Assembly: GCA_050011315.1 (NCBI GenBank)
Contig: JBEKJI010000027.1
Location: 1 to 32,164 of the forward strand
Direction: 5' to 3'
From: Fen-549 sp050011315
Lineage (GTDB): Bacteria; Actinomycetota; Thermoleophilia; Gaiellales; Gaiellaceae
DNA length: 32,164 nt
The position numbers were made by a program, and so were the translations under genes. The notes below the pieces were generated by a model. The model was not told where the DNA came from and searched no databases. It saw only the letters and a program-made list of their open reading frames with translations. Shown in pieces: positions 1 through 6,940 of the stretch (within the stretch, counting starts at the first letter, position 1; each line of letters starts with the position of its first letter).

Positions 1-2
1 AG

Positions 3-101
3 AGCAAGCGCAGGGTCGCCGTCCGCCGCGACCGGAAGGCCTCCAACTACCTCGCTTTCCTGCACCTGGCGATGATCTTGATCCTGGCGACGTTATTTTG
101 A
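3..101 (+). CDS. IS5-type transposase, C-terminal fragment
   Basis: An open frame runs in from the window edge and stops at TGA 99-101, giving about 32 residues. It reads SKRRVAVRRDRKASNYLAFL and then a hydrophobic LHLAMILILATLF tail. A basic stretch followed by NYL-x-FLHLA is the usual C-terminus of IS5-family DDE transposases (compare RWEKKxENYLxxLHLAC in that family). The catalytic DDE residues would lie upstream, outside the window, so whether the element is intact cannot be judged. The following 300 bases hold no gene but do carry repeat sequence. The family assignment is by recall of the C-terminal motif only. Confidence 0.55.
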   Translation, partial: SKRRVAVRRDRKASNYLAFLHLAMILILATLF

Positions 102-198
102 GGCGATCTCCTGACACCGTTTCGGCGGAACGCGGCGCCGGCACCAAAAAGTGCCTGCTCATGACCGACTTTCTCGTGCGTGGTTGACCCCGGCGTCT

Positions 199-251
199 GA
201 TCCACTATCGGCACAAACGCCCCTTGACACCCACCGGTGTCTGACACCGTT
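199..251 (+). repeat. REP-like palindromic repeat, copy 1
   Basis: About 53 bp closely matched at 6941-6993, including an identical run from AACGCCCCTTGAC through CACCGGTGTC. Inside it, GGTGTC (236-241) and GACACC (243-248) form a palindrome around one T. The 3' end CTGACACCGTT also occurs alone at 111-121, just after the transposase fragment. Related sequences occur near the RAYT gene at the right end of the window. Apart from these repeats and two small hairpins (346-361 and 366-378), 102-395 appears empty. Confidence 0.7.
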
Positions 252-395
252 AAAAAAAGAATTCGCCGCGTCTCGCCCTCGCCGCTCCGTTACACGCTTC
301 GATCCGGTGGACATACTCACTACGCTCGACTCGTCATCCGGGACTCCGCTCCTGCGGAGGGCGATTCGGTTGCCGAACGGAAAAGGAGAAAGGCG

Positions 396-836
396 ATGAC
401 AGGAAAGGCCGACTTCACACTGGGGGAGTGGGAGCTCGTTTCGGAGGGGCCGCCGAGCGCCGGCTTGATCGTGGTCACGGCGCAACGCGGAGGAGTCTTC
501 CGCGAGACCTTCGCAATCGGGAAGGCGTACGCCGAGGCGCGCCGGCTCCACGGCGAGAGCCAGTTGCTAGACGAGCTCGTCGGGACGAAGCCCGCGCGCG
601 ACCACACGCGCTACCACTCGGCCGAGGAGCTCAAGCGAGGCGGCCTGCAGCACCTGCGCGACGCAGTCGCCCTGCTCGAGCAGAAAGCGACGCCGGAGGA
701 GCTCACCGCCTACAGGCGCTTCGTCCTCACGGTCGCCGACAAGGTCGCGAATGCGCACCGAGAGGGGGATAGCGACGTCAGCGACGCCGAGCAGGCGGCG
801 ATCGAAGAGATCGCCGAGGCTCTCGGCGCCGACTAG
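396..836 (+). CDS. Conserved hypothetical protein, 146 aa
   Basis: The start is ATG 396, preceded by AAAAGGAG at 381-388; an upstream in-frame extension would read through repeat sequence and is not believed. The protein starts MTGKADFTLGEWELV and is rich in Glu, Ala and Arg. It looks soluble and mostly helical, with the stretches VTAQRGGVFRETFAIGKAYA (about residues 27-46) and ALLEQKATPEELTAYRRFVL (about 91-110). There is no signal peptide, no transmembrane segment and no cysteine. I recall similar proteins in actinobacteria but know of no function. The C-terminal acidic helix and the size faintly recall TerB-like helical bundles, but no metal-binding acid pattern can be assigned. It stands 82 bp upstream of the pirin gene on the same strand, so co-transcription is possible. 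Confidence 0.8.
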   Translation: MTGKADFTLGEWELVSEGPPSAGLIVVTAQRGGVFRETFAIGKAYAEARRLHGESQLLDELVGTKPARDHTRYHSAEELKRGGLQHLRDAVALLEQKATPEELTAYRRFVLTVADKVANAHREGDSDVSDAEQAAIEEIAEALGAD

Positions 837-918
837 CCGGCGCGCTCGCGAAACCGTTTCCGTTGCCCGAGCCGCGAGCATGTCTGACCGGACAGGTGGG
901 CGACGGCAAGGAGGAGCC

Positions 919-1818
919 ATGGAACCTCAAACCAGACGCGTCGCTCGAGTGATCGAGCCGCAGCCCGTCGTGGAGGGCGCCGGCGTGCGCCTCAGGCGTA
1001 GCATCGGCGGCTGGGCGCTCGACTACCTCGACCCCTTCCTTCTGCTCGACCACTTCGAGTCGGACGACCCGAACGACTATCTTCCCGGCTTTCCGTTGCA
1101 CCCGCACCGGGGCATCGAGACGGTCACCTACATGCTCGCCGGCGAGGTCGATCACAAAGACACGATCGGCAACGCCGGCACGATCGGCCCCGGCGACGTG
1201 CAGTGGATGACCGCCGGCGGCGGCCTCATGCACGAGGAGATGCCGCGCCCGCGCGAGGGCAAGATGGGCGGCTTTCAGCTCTGGGTCAACATGCCGGCGA
1301 AGCTGAAGATGTCCCGGCCGCGCTATCAGGAGGTGGCCGGCGCCACGATCCCGGTCGTGGAGCGGCCGGATGGGACGCGCGTGCGAGTGGTGGCGGGCCA
1401 CTGCGACGAAACGCAGGGACCGGTCACCGAGATCTACGCCGACCCCGAGTATCTCGACGTCGAGCTCGCCGCCGCTGCCGACTTCGTCCAGCCCGTTTCC
1501 CGTGGCCACGCCGCCTTCGCCTACGTCTTCCGCGGCGAGGGCGAGTTCGGCTCCAGCGGCGACCTCGGCTACCGCGGCGATCTCGACGGGCCGATGGTGC
1601 GGGCGCCCGCTCTGGTCGTTTTCGGCGACGGTGACCAGGTGCGTGTGCGCGCCTACGAGAGCCCGGTGCGCTTCCTGCTCGTCTCGGGCGCGCCGCTCGG
1701 CGAGCCGATCTCCCGCTACGGGCCGTTCGTCATGAACACTCGCGAGGAGATCGAGCAGGCGCTCGACGATCTGCGCACCGACACCTTCATCTGGACCGAG
1801 GGGCGCCCGACGTCGTGA
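919..1818 (+). CDS. Pirin family protein (bicupin)
   Basis: The start is ATG 919, with AAGGAGGAG at 909-917 directly upstream; 299 aa, the usual pirin length. The N-terminal cupin carries the iron-site motifs HPHRGIETVTY (residues 61-71) and GPGDVQWMTAGGGLMHEEMP (90-109), so the likely metal ligands are H61, H63, H105 and E107. A second cupin-like half follows, from about residue 140. Pirins are Fe(II)-binding proteins; some bacterial members have quercetin 2,3-dioxygenase activity or modulate metabolic enzymes, but the substrate here is unknown. Its stop codon overlaps the GTG start of the next gene (GTGA), suggesting translational coupling with the secreted protein downstream. Family assignment is firm; the role is not. 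Confidence 0.93.
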   Translation: MEPQTRRVARVIEPQPVVEGAGVRLRRSIGGWALDYLDPFLLLDHFESDDPNDYLPGFPLHPHRGIETVTYMLAGEVDHKDTIGNAGTIGPGDVQWMTAGGGLMHEEMPRPREGKMGGFQLWVNMPAKLKMSRPRYQEVAGATIPVVERPDGTRVRVVAGHCDETQGPVTEIYADPEYLDVELAAAADFVQPVSRGHAAFAYVFRGEGEFGSSGDLGYRGDLDGPMVRAPALVVFGDGDQVRVRAYESPVRFLLVSGAPLGEPISRYGPFVMNTREEIEQALDDLRTDTFIWTEGRPTS

Positions 1819-2879
1819 GCAGGGTCGCCGCCCTACTGCTCGTGCTACTCGTCGCCGCGCCGGCGGCGAGGACGTCGACGACGAGAACCGCCGTCAAAGT
1901 GCTCGTGCGCACGAAGACGCCGATTGCCGCTTTCGCCCAGAACGCAGTCAGCGTCGCCTGGGGCGTCGAGCGCGCGAAGGGCTGCAAGGCCGCGCTCCAC
2001 ATTCGCTTACTGGCGACGGGAAGAGAACGCGTCGTTTATGCGCCGCGCTGCTACGACTACCCGTTCTACGAGCCGCAGCTCGTCGGCCTCGCAGGCGGGC
2101 GTGCCCTCTGGCTCGCCGGTGACACCGTCAGCCATTGGGGGGATGACACGTACCTGCTCGTCGCGGGAGCGGGCGCGACCCGGGCGCACCAACTCGCCTA
2201 CGTCCCACAGCAATGGGGTGGTGGCGAGTGGGTGACCGCGATCGCGAGTGACGGGGCGACGCTGGCCTACGGCTTCGTCAACTCTGGATGCAACGAGAAC
2301 GAGGGCACCTGCGACAAATACCCGATTACCGGAGCGGCTTTCACGCTCGCCGGCACGACCCGCAAGGCGGTACCGCAATCAGGGCCGCCGCTCGACATCG
2401 CCGTCGGCGGGAACCGAATCGCGCTCTTACCGGCAAGGCAGTCCGGCAACGTGGCCGACCAGTGGTCGATACCGCCCGCGGATGACCCGCTCGTTGTCCG
2501 GAACCTCGCCACCGGCTCGCTGGTCGTGCAGATCCCACCCGCAGGCGGCAGCTTCCGCGAAGTGGCGCTTTCCCGCAACACGGTTGCGGCGTTCGCCGAG
2601 CGTTCGGACGGACTCCACGTCGAACGCTACAACGCCTCGAGCGGCCGGCTCGTCGATTCGACGCTCGTACCCGCTAACTCCTCGGACCTCTCGCTCGCCG
2701 GCGCCCGCGCCGTTTTTCGAAGCGGCAGGAAGATCGAGCTGATCGCCGCCGGTTCCACGACCGTCACCACCATCGCCGTTGCCGCCGCCGAGCCGATCGC
2801 ACTCTCCGTCTCGGGAAACCGAGTTGCCTGGGCCGAGAACCGTCCCGGCGCCGGCCGGATCGTCGCCGCCGTCCTCTAG
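1815..2879 (+). CDS. Secreted protein of unknown function, propeller-like repeats
   Basis: It starts at GTG 1815, overlapping the pirin stop (GTGA). The 354-aa product begins with a short basic and then hydrophobic stretch, MSRVAALLLVLLVAAPAART, a plausible signal peptide. The rest is rich in beta-strand and small residues and has repeating patterns of the type 'G-x-R-A-L-W-L/V-A', as in GGRALWLAGDTVSHWG, ISRNTVAAFAE-like segments and SVSGNRVAWAENRPG near the end. These recall degenerate WD/TolB-type propeller blades. Cysteines at GCK, RCY and GCNENEGTC could form disulfides outside the membrane. No enzyme motif was found. The C-terminal propeller-like part of the membrane protein at 16942-18996 has a similar texture, but I cannot show that they are related. 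Confidence 0.75.
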   Translation: MSRVAALLLVLLVAAPAARTSTTRTAVKVLVRTKTPIAAFAQNAVSVAWGVERAKGCKAALHIRLLATGRERVVYAPRCYDYPFYEPQLVGLAGGRALWLAGDTVSHWGDDTYLLVAGAGATRAHQLAYVPQQWGGGEWVTAIASDGATLAYGFVNSGCNENEGTCDKYPITGAAFTLAGTTRKAVPQSGPPLDIAVGGNRIALLPARQSGNVADQWSIPPADDPLVVRNLATGSLVVQIPPAGGSFREVALSRNTVAAFAERSDGLHVERYNASSGRLVDSTLVPANSSDLSLAGARAVFRSGRKIELIAAGSTTVTTIAVAAAEPIALSVSGNRVAWAENRPGAGRIVAAVL

Positions 2880-2942
2880 CACCGGCTACGTACCTAAGTC
2901 GAACCCGGCGCCTCTCGCGTTCTCGGGGCGCCGCTGGCGGTG

Positions 2943-2979
2943 CGAGCCCGGAGAGAACAGTGTTAACAACACGGGCTCG
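2943..2979. other. Nested inverted repeat after the secreted-protein gene
   Basis: CGAGCCC (2943-2949) pairs with GGGCTCG (2973-2979), and inside it GTGTT (2960-2964) pairs with AACAC (2968-2972). It lies 63 bp past the stop of the preceding gene. It could help end transcription, but no T-tract follows. A GC-rich run of short GGCCGGC/GCCGGC repeats continues to about 3060, with no gene in it. Confidence 0.35.
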
Positions 2980-3071
2980 GAGAGGATCGTGCCGCCAGCG
3001 GTGTCAGGCGGCTCCGGAGGCCGGCTCCGCCGGCCGCGAGGAGCCGCCGGCCGAGGGCGCGAGGCGCCTTC

Positions 3072-3317
3072 TCACTCCGGCCAGCAGTCGCAAAGCGCCA
3101 GCGCCTCGCCGCAGCGCGGGCAGGTCTCGAACTCGCAGCCGACGTGGTGCAGTCCGCCCGGGTCGACTCCGCAGTCGCCGCAGGACTCGTCGGTGGGCTC
3201 GTCTACGAGCGCGCCCCAGCGGATGCGCTCGTAGCGCCCGTCGACCAGCTCCGCATAGCTCTCCGTGCAGGACGAGGCGGTGAGCATCTCCTGGCCGCAA
3301 ACGGCGCAGACAGCCAT
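3072..3317 (-). CDS. Small zinc-ribbon protein, 81 aa
   Basis: Starts at ATG 3317 and ends at TGA 3072. The sequence MAVCAVCGQEM opens with a CxxC pair. A second set, SCGDCGVDPGGLHH, is followed by GCEFETCPRCGEALALCDC at the C-terminus, so at least two Cys4-type zinc sites are likely (about residues 4-7 and 46-78). The centre, including YERIRWG, is hydrophilic. Proteins of this kind are usually annotated as hypothetical with zinc-ribbon knuckles; the function is unknown. It lies downstream of amt on the same strand but beyond a strong stem-loop, so it is probably transcribed separately. Codon use and GC content match the neighbours. Confidence 0.75.
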   Translation of the reverse strand: MAVCAVCGQEMLTASSCTESYAELVDGRYERIRWGALVDEPTDESCGDCGVDPGGLHHVGCEFETCPRCGEALALCDCWPE

Positions 3318-3342
3318 GTGGAAATCGTAGTCCCCGGAGGAG

Positions 3343-3381
3343 AGAATCGCCGCGCCCTGTTGGCGCAGGCGCGGCGATTCT
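3343..3381 (-). terminator. 14-bp perfect stem-loop after amt
   Basis: AGAATCGCCGCGCC (3343-3356) and GGCGCGGCGATTCT (3368-3381) are perfect complements around an 11-nt loop, starting 8 bp past the amt stop. This is a strong candidate transcription terminator for glnK-amt. It lacks a clear U-tract, as is common in high-GC actinobacteria. Confidence 0.75.
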
Positions 3382-3389
3382 TCGGTCCC

Positions 3390-4736
3390 TTAGCCGCTCT
3401 CGGGAAAGCTGTACTTGGCGCTACCCTTGTACTCGATCTCAAAGGCGTGCTCCGGGTGGAGCAGGATGGCGCCCTCGCCGCGCGTGTAGGCCTCCTCGCC
3501 GTGCTGATTGACGTCGAGGCCCTGGCCCTCGTCGCGCTCGTGTACGCGCAGCCGCGTCACCAGGCCGATCAGCTTGAGCAGGACGAAAGTCCCGCCGAAG
3601 GCGTAAAGCGGTGCCGCCCCCGCCGCGAGCGCCTGGCGGGCGAGCTGAATCGGCGACCCGAACAGCAGTCCGTTCCCGGTCAGGTTCCAGCTCGCCTGGG
3701 CGAACAAGCCGATAAAGAGGATCCCGGTGAAGCCGGCGAGACCGTGCGCCGCCAGCACGTCGAGCGTCTCGTCCAGCCGCGTGCGCGGCCGCCAGACGAT
3801 CAGCGCGTAGGCCGGGATCGCCGCCAGCCCGCCGAGCAGGATGGCGCTCATCGGACTCACGAAGCCGGCCGCCGGCGTGATCCCGACGGCGCCGACCACG
3901 ATCGCTGTCGCCGCCCCGATCGCGGTCGCCTTGCGGCCGCGCAGGTAGTCGATCAGCATCCAGACTCCCAGCGTGGTTGCCGGAGCCAGGAGCGTGTTGG
4001 TGAAGGCGAGCGGCGCCTGCTTGCCGGTCGTGAGCGCGCTACCGGCGTTGAAGCCGAACCAGCCGAACCAAAGCAGGCTGGCGCCGAGCAACGCGTAGAC
4101 GCCGTTGTGCGGCAGAATCGCTTGCCGGCCGAAGTCCTTGCGCGCCCCCACCACTAGCGCCGCCGCCAGAGCCGAGAAGCCCGAGGCCATCTCGACCGGC
4201 ACGCCGCCGGCGAAGTCCATCACGTGACGGTGCGCCAGCCAGCCGTTCGATGACCAGACCCAGTGCGCCATCGGCGCGTAGACCAGGCAGGCCCACAGCG
4301 CCGCAAATACGAGGTAGGGGCCGAAGCGCATGCGCTCGACCACGGCGCCCGAGATCAGGGCCGCGGTGATGATGCAGAACGAGGCCTGGAAGCAGACGAA
4401 GACCAGCTCCGGAATCGCCAGGCCCGCTCTCGGCCCGTTGGTCACCTGCCTTAGGAAGACGTTGTGCAGATCGCCGATGAAGCCGTTGCCCTTGTTGAAC
4501 GCCAGCGAGTAGGCGATCACGACCCAGGTCACGCTGACCACGGCCATCGCGCCCAGGCTCATCATGAAGGTGTTGAGGGCGTTCTTCGAGCGCACCAGCC
4601 CGGCGTAGAAGAGCCCGAGCGCCGGCGTCATCATCAACACGAGCGCCGTTGCGACCATCATCCAGGCGGTGTCGCCGCTGTCGATGCCGTTCTCGACCGC
4701 CCCGAGTGGAATTGAAAAGGAAATGAGATCGTGCAT
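3390..4736 (-). CDS. amt: Ammonium transporter Amt
   Basis: 448 aa with about 11 hydrophobic segments, starting at ATG 4736. Family hallmarks are AWMMVATALVLMMTPALGLF (24-43) for the first helix, ERMRFGP (134-140), the periplasmic recognition aspartate in DFAGG (D174, equivalent to E. coli AmtB D160), WFGWFGFNAGSA (223-234) and AAHG (329-332). Amt conducts ammonium across the inner membrane and is normally gated by GlnK, whose gene lies 14 bp upstream in the same operon. The odd feature is the twin-histidine pore: the second histidine is present (H331, AmtB H318), but the first position (AmtB H168) is glutamate, E182, in GGVPVEMASG. Glutamate at this site is known from fungal Mep1/Mep3-type transporters. 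The C-terminal tail (about 400-448) is hydrophilic and cytoplasmic. Confidence 0.97.
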   Translation of the reverse strand: MHDLISFSIPLGAVENGIDSGDTAWMMVATALVLMMTPALGLFYAGLVRSKNALNTFMMSLGAMAVVSVTWVVIAYSLAFNKGNGFIGDLHNVFLRQVTNGPRAGLAIPELVFVCFQASFCIITAALISGAVVERMRFGPYLVFAALWACLVYAPMAHWVWSSNGWLAHRHVMDFAGGVPVEMASGFSALAAALVVGARKDFGRQAILPHNGVYALLGASLLWFGWFGFNAGSALTTGKQAPLAFTNTLLAPATTLGVWMLIDYLRGRKATAIGAATAIVVGAVGITPAAGFVSPMSAILLGGLAAIPAYALIVWRPRTRLDETLDVLAAHGLAGFTGILFIGLFAQASWNLTGNGLLFGSPIQLARQALAAGAAPLYAFGGTFVLLKLIGLVTRLRVHERDEGQGLDVNQHGEEAYTRGEGAILLHPEHAFEIEYKGSAKYSFPESG

Positions 4737-4750
4737 GGTCTCGTCACCGC

Positions 4751-5101
4751 CTAGTACACGGGTGTAACCGCGGCGGTGTCCTCCTCTCCGGTGCGAATGC
4801 GAAAGACCTTCTCGACCGGAACGACGAAGATCTTCCCGTCGCCGACCTCGCCGGTGCGCGCCGCCTTGGCGATCGCCGCCACGGTCGGCTCGACGAAGTT
4901 GTCCGATACTCCAACCTCGAAGCGCACCTTTTCGTACAGCTCCATCTTCACGACGGTGCCGCGGTAGGTCTCGACGTGGTCCGTCTCGCCACCGTGCCCC
5001 TGGATCCTGCTCACCGAGAGGCCGCGCACCTCGGCGCGATAGAGCGCCTCGAGTACGTCGTTTGCCTTCTCGGGACGAACGATCCCGATCACCAGCTTCA
5101 T
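4751..5101 (-). CDS. glnK: PII signal-transduction protein (GlnK/GlnB)
   Basis: 116 aa from ATG 5101, with GAGGAGAGAG just upstream. The fold signatures are MKLVIGIVRPEKANDVLEAL at the N-terminus and the B-loop TGEVGDGKIFV, followed by RIRTGE. PII proteins sense ATP/ADP and 2-oxoglutarate and, when paired with amt as here, usually plug the transporter when nitrogen is plentiful. The T-loop is unusual. The sequence aligns without gaps to E. coli GlnB/GlnK: Tyr51, the uridylylation site (adenylylation in many actinobacteria), is Val51; Gln39, which helps hold Mg-2-oxoglutarate, is Glu39; Arg38 is Gly. Lys58 is kept. Modification at Tyr51 is therefore impossible, and ligand response may be altered. 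Family call is firm; the GlnK name rests on linkage to amt. Confidence 0.95.
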   Translation of the reverse strand: MKLVIGIVRPEKANDVLEALYRAEVRGLSVSRIQGHGGETDHVETYRGTVVKMELYEKVRFEVGVSDNFVEPTVAAIAKAARTGEVGDGKIFVVPVEKVFRIRTGEEDTAAVTPVY

Positions 5102-5286
5102 TTCTCTCTCCTCATCCTCGAGGCGCCGACAAAAAACGCGAGCGAAAGCCCCAGACGAGGGCAGTACCCAGATGAGCGAGTTTCCTCTCCGCCGTTCTCG
5201 GCCGGCTCGTCCATGGACGAGCCCTTCGAGTCAGCCTCCCCGGAGGAGATGCCGCACGATACCAAGCCGGCCCAAGCGGGGTCGAG

Positions 5287-5406
5287 TCTTGCATTCGAGC
5301 ACCTCGCCCCACCTCGGGGTCAGATCTTGCATTCGAGCACCTCGTTACGGCCGGAACCGAGAACGAGATCGAACAACTTTCCTGCGTGAATGCAAGATCT
5401 GACCCC
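5287..5406. repeat. Inverted and direct repeat cluster (REPIN-like)
   Basis: A 20-bp direct repeat, TCTTGCATTCGAGCACCTCG, occurs at 5287-5306 and 5325-5344. GGGGTCAGATCTTGCATTC (5316-5334) is perfectly inverted at 5388-5406, and between them CTCGTT (5341-5346) pairs with AACGAG (5362-5367). The whole can fold as one long stem-loop. Two short palindromic units in opposite orientation are typical of RAYT-mobilised REPINs. No gene is believable between 5102 and 5506; the rest of that stretch (5117-5286) shows nothing I can name. Confidence 0.7.
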
Positions 5407-5468
5407 CCGCGAGGGTGCCGGTATGAGCTCGGCGCGTGGGTCCGTTACGAGAAGTTGTAGGTCGACCC

Positions 5469-5499
5469 TTGACTTAGAGTGCGCTCTAACTCCTACCAT
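5469..5499 (+). promoter_or_regulatory. MerR-type promoter with operator
   Basis: -35 TTGACT (5469-5474), a 19-bp spacer (5475-5493) and -10 TACCAT (5494-5499). The overlong 19-bp spacer is the hallmark of MerR-activated promoters. The spacer region holds the inverted repeat TTAGAG-TGCG-CTCTAA (5474-5489), the expected dimer site. The predicted transcription start (5506-5507) coincides with ATG 5507, so the merR transcript is probably leaderless and autoregulated. Confidence 0.8.
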
Positions 5500-5506
5500 G
5501 GGATCA

Positions 5507-5920
5507 ATGGATCGCACCTACACCATCAAGGAAGCGGCCGAGGCGACCGGCGTCAGCACCCACACGCTCCGCTACTACGAGCGGATCGGGTTGCTCGAGC
5601 CGGTTGGCCGCGAGGCGAACGGCAGGCGCCGCTACAACGAGGGCGACCTGTATTCCGTCCGCTTCCTGACGATGCTGCGGGCGACGGGCATGCCGATCCG
5701 CGACATGCTCGCCTTCATGCAGCTGACCTGGGCCGGAGACGAGACGGTCAGCGAGCGGGCCGAGCTGCTCGAGCGCCACCAGCGCGAGCTGCAAGCCCGG
5801 CTCGTGGAGCTGGACGGGCACATGGAAGTGCTCGAGCGCAAGATCGCCTTCTACCGCCAGCGCGAGCTCGAGCTCGCCGCGGAGAAGCGCGAGACGACGA
5901 TTCTGGTTACCGCCGGGTAG
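5507..5920 (+). CDS. MerR family regulator (NmlR/AdhR-like)
   Basis: 137 aa from ATG 5507; another in-frame ATG at 5498 overlaps the -10 box, so 5507 is preferred. The N-terminal winged helix is clear: YTIKEAAEATGVSTHTLRYY, ERIGLLEP and NGRRRYNEGDL. A long dimerisation helix follows (about residues 75-120, RAELLERHQRELQARLVELD). There is no cysteine in the protein, so metal or thiol sensing of the classical kind is unlikely. The overall shape and the TTAGAG/CTCTAA operator resemble the NmlR/AdhR group, which responds to aldehydes or electrophiles in other bacteria; the signal here is not known. It is monocistronic, with repeats on both sides and no obvious target gene next to it other than itself. 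Confidence 0.9.
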   Translation: MDRTYTIKEAAEATGVSTHTLRYYERIGLLEPVGREANGRRRYNEGDLYSVRFLTMLRATGMPIRDMLAFMQLTWAGDETVSERAELLERHQRELQARLVELDGHMEVLERKIAFYRQRELELAAEKRETTILVTAG

Positions 5921-5923
5921 CGA

Positions 5924-5959
5924 AGCGGGGCCGGCGCCACCGCAGGCGCTGACCCCGCT
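5924..5959 (+). terminator. Stem-loop after merR
   Basis: AGCGGGG (5924-5930) pairs with CCCCGCT (5953-5959), and within it GCGCC (5934-5938) pairs with GGCGC (5945-5949), starting 4 bp after the stop codon. There is no T-run. It is a plausible terminator for the short merR transcript. Confidence 0.5.
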
Positions 5960-6013
5960 CTCATCAGCTTTCCACTTTCGTCAGGCGCCTAACCCGACTC
6001 ACTGAGGGGTCAG
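5949..6013. repeat. Short element with CTGACCCC/GGGGTCAG ends
   Basis: CTGACCCC (5949-5956) and GGGGTCAG (6006-6013) are inverted ends. The interior TTCCACTTTCGTCA resembles the TTCCACTTTCAT and TTCCACCTTCGTCA starts of the repeats flanking the RAYT gene at 31288 and 31994. It overlaps the merR stem-loop. The stretch 6014-6110 between this and the next repeat shows nothing recognisable. Confidence 0.45.
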
Positions 6014-6110
6014 GACCGGTCTTCTCGGAGTCCGAGAGCGGCGGGACCGCCTCTCCACCCCGGAGCGCATCGCGGAATGACGACCCGTCGACTGGGTGCG
6101 ATCGGTGGAT

Positions 6111-6178
6111 GCGAGGCTAGGACGCAGTGTTGCTTTCGTAGCCGGAGGCTACGGGCACGACCGAGGACAACGCATCGC
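6111..6178. repeat. Structured intergenic repeat, copy 1 (candidate RNA element)
   Basis: GCGAGGCTAGGACGCAG (6111-6127) and GAGGACAACGCATCGC (6163-6178) flank a hairpin: CGTAGCC (6137-6143), loop GGA, GGCTACG (6147-6153). The same two flanks, with a hairpin of different sequence but the same loop, occur at 15562-15628. GATGCG just 5' can pair with CGCATC in the 3' flank. It lies downstream of both convergent neighbours, merR and the SRPBCC gene. From 6179 to 6358 there is no gene; only GC-rich sequence with small potential hairpins is seen. Confidence 0.55.
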
Positions 6179-6358
6179 GCCGCCAAGCGCGGCCAGGCGA
6201 TGGAGTGCTTCGTTTCGCTCCGCGCTCATAAAAACCCACCCGCGGGGTCGTGAAACGGTAGCGAGGAAATGCGCCCGAGATGTGCCGGTTCCGTGCCGAG
6301 ACAGCATCGCGCGCTCGCGAGCGCGGTTCAGCCGTGGGTCTCACCCGGCGAGCGGATC

Positions 6359-6844
6359 TCAGCCCAGGTGCTTGCGCTCGCCGGTCGCCAGGTAGTGATT
6401 GATCGCCTCTTCCCAGTCGCGCAGGTCGTGGGCGAACATCAGCTCGAGCGCCTCCTTGTTCAGCGAGTTGCCGTGGTCGGTGAGACCGAGGTACGTGTAG
6501 ATGATCTCGGCTCGCGTCTTCTCGCCGGGGACGGACTCCTCGCAAACGACCTCGATCCACCAGACGCGATCGTGAGCGAAGGCGGTGTACTCGATGAAGC
6601 TGTCCCCGACCGAGTAGGCCGAGACGATCCAGACGTCTTCGGGCTCCTCTTGGCCGGAGTGCGACTGAGTGGTGAAGACCATCCGCTCCTGCACGAGCTC
6701 GCTGACCGGGTCGATCGGTTGCGGATTCCAGCCGTCGGCCCAGTCCTTCTCCCTGATCGGGCCGAAGAGCGCGAACGCCTCCTCGAGCGGTGCATTGACC
6801 GTGATCGTTGCCGTGCGGCTGATGCGTCTCGGCTCGAAGCTCAT
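6359..6844 (-). CDS. SRPBCC (START-like) family protein
   Basis: 161 aa from ATG 6844, with GAGGAGG 7-13 bases upstream. The N-terminal pattern RTATITVNAPLEEAFALFGP (about residues 10-29) is the first strand and helix of the SRPBCC/polyketide-cyclase fold, followed by MVFTTQ, EDVWIVSAYS and a WWIEVVCEES strand series. A long C-terminal helix (NSLNKEALELMFAHDLRDWE) closes the helix-grip fold. Such proteins hold a hydrophobic ligand in a deep pocket; no ligand or catalytic residue can be named. No signal peptide or membrane segment is present. It reads the same way as the hdr operon but is separated from it by 204 bp holding a strong hairpin, so it is probably an independent unit. Confidence 0.85.
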   Translation of the reverse strand: MSFEPRRISRTATITVNAPLEEAFALFGPIREKDWADGWNPQPIDPVSELVQERMVFTTQSHSGQEEPEDVWIVSAYSVGDSFIEYTAFAHDRVWWIEVVCEESVPGEKTRAEIIYTYLGLTDHGNSLNKEALELMFAHDLRDWEEAINHYLATGERKHLG

Positions 6845-6940
6845 TCCCCGACCTCCTCGCGGCTGTCCAGGGAAAGATACGCCCTTCGGAGCAGGTGCTC
6901 AGACCCCGCGCCGGCGTTCAGATCCGCCTGTGGACGAAGC

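Noticed and set aside
237..395. Upstream extension of the 146-aa protein
   Set aside because: It runs through the repeat sequence, lacks a ribosome site, and ATG 396 has a strong one.
5287..5406. CRISPR array
   Set aside because: Only two direct copies with 18 bp between, plus an inverted copy; no regular spacers or cas genes.
6111..6178. tRNA or riboswitch
   Set aside because: No cloverleaf, no CCA, no GTTCGA arm, and it lies 3' of both neighbouring genes, so it is not a leader there.
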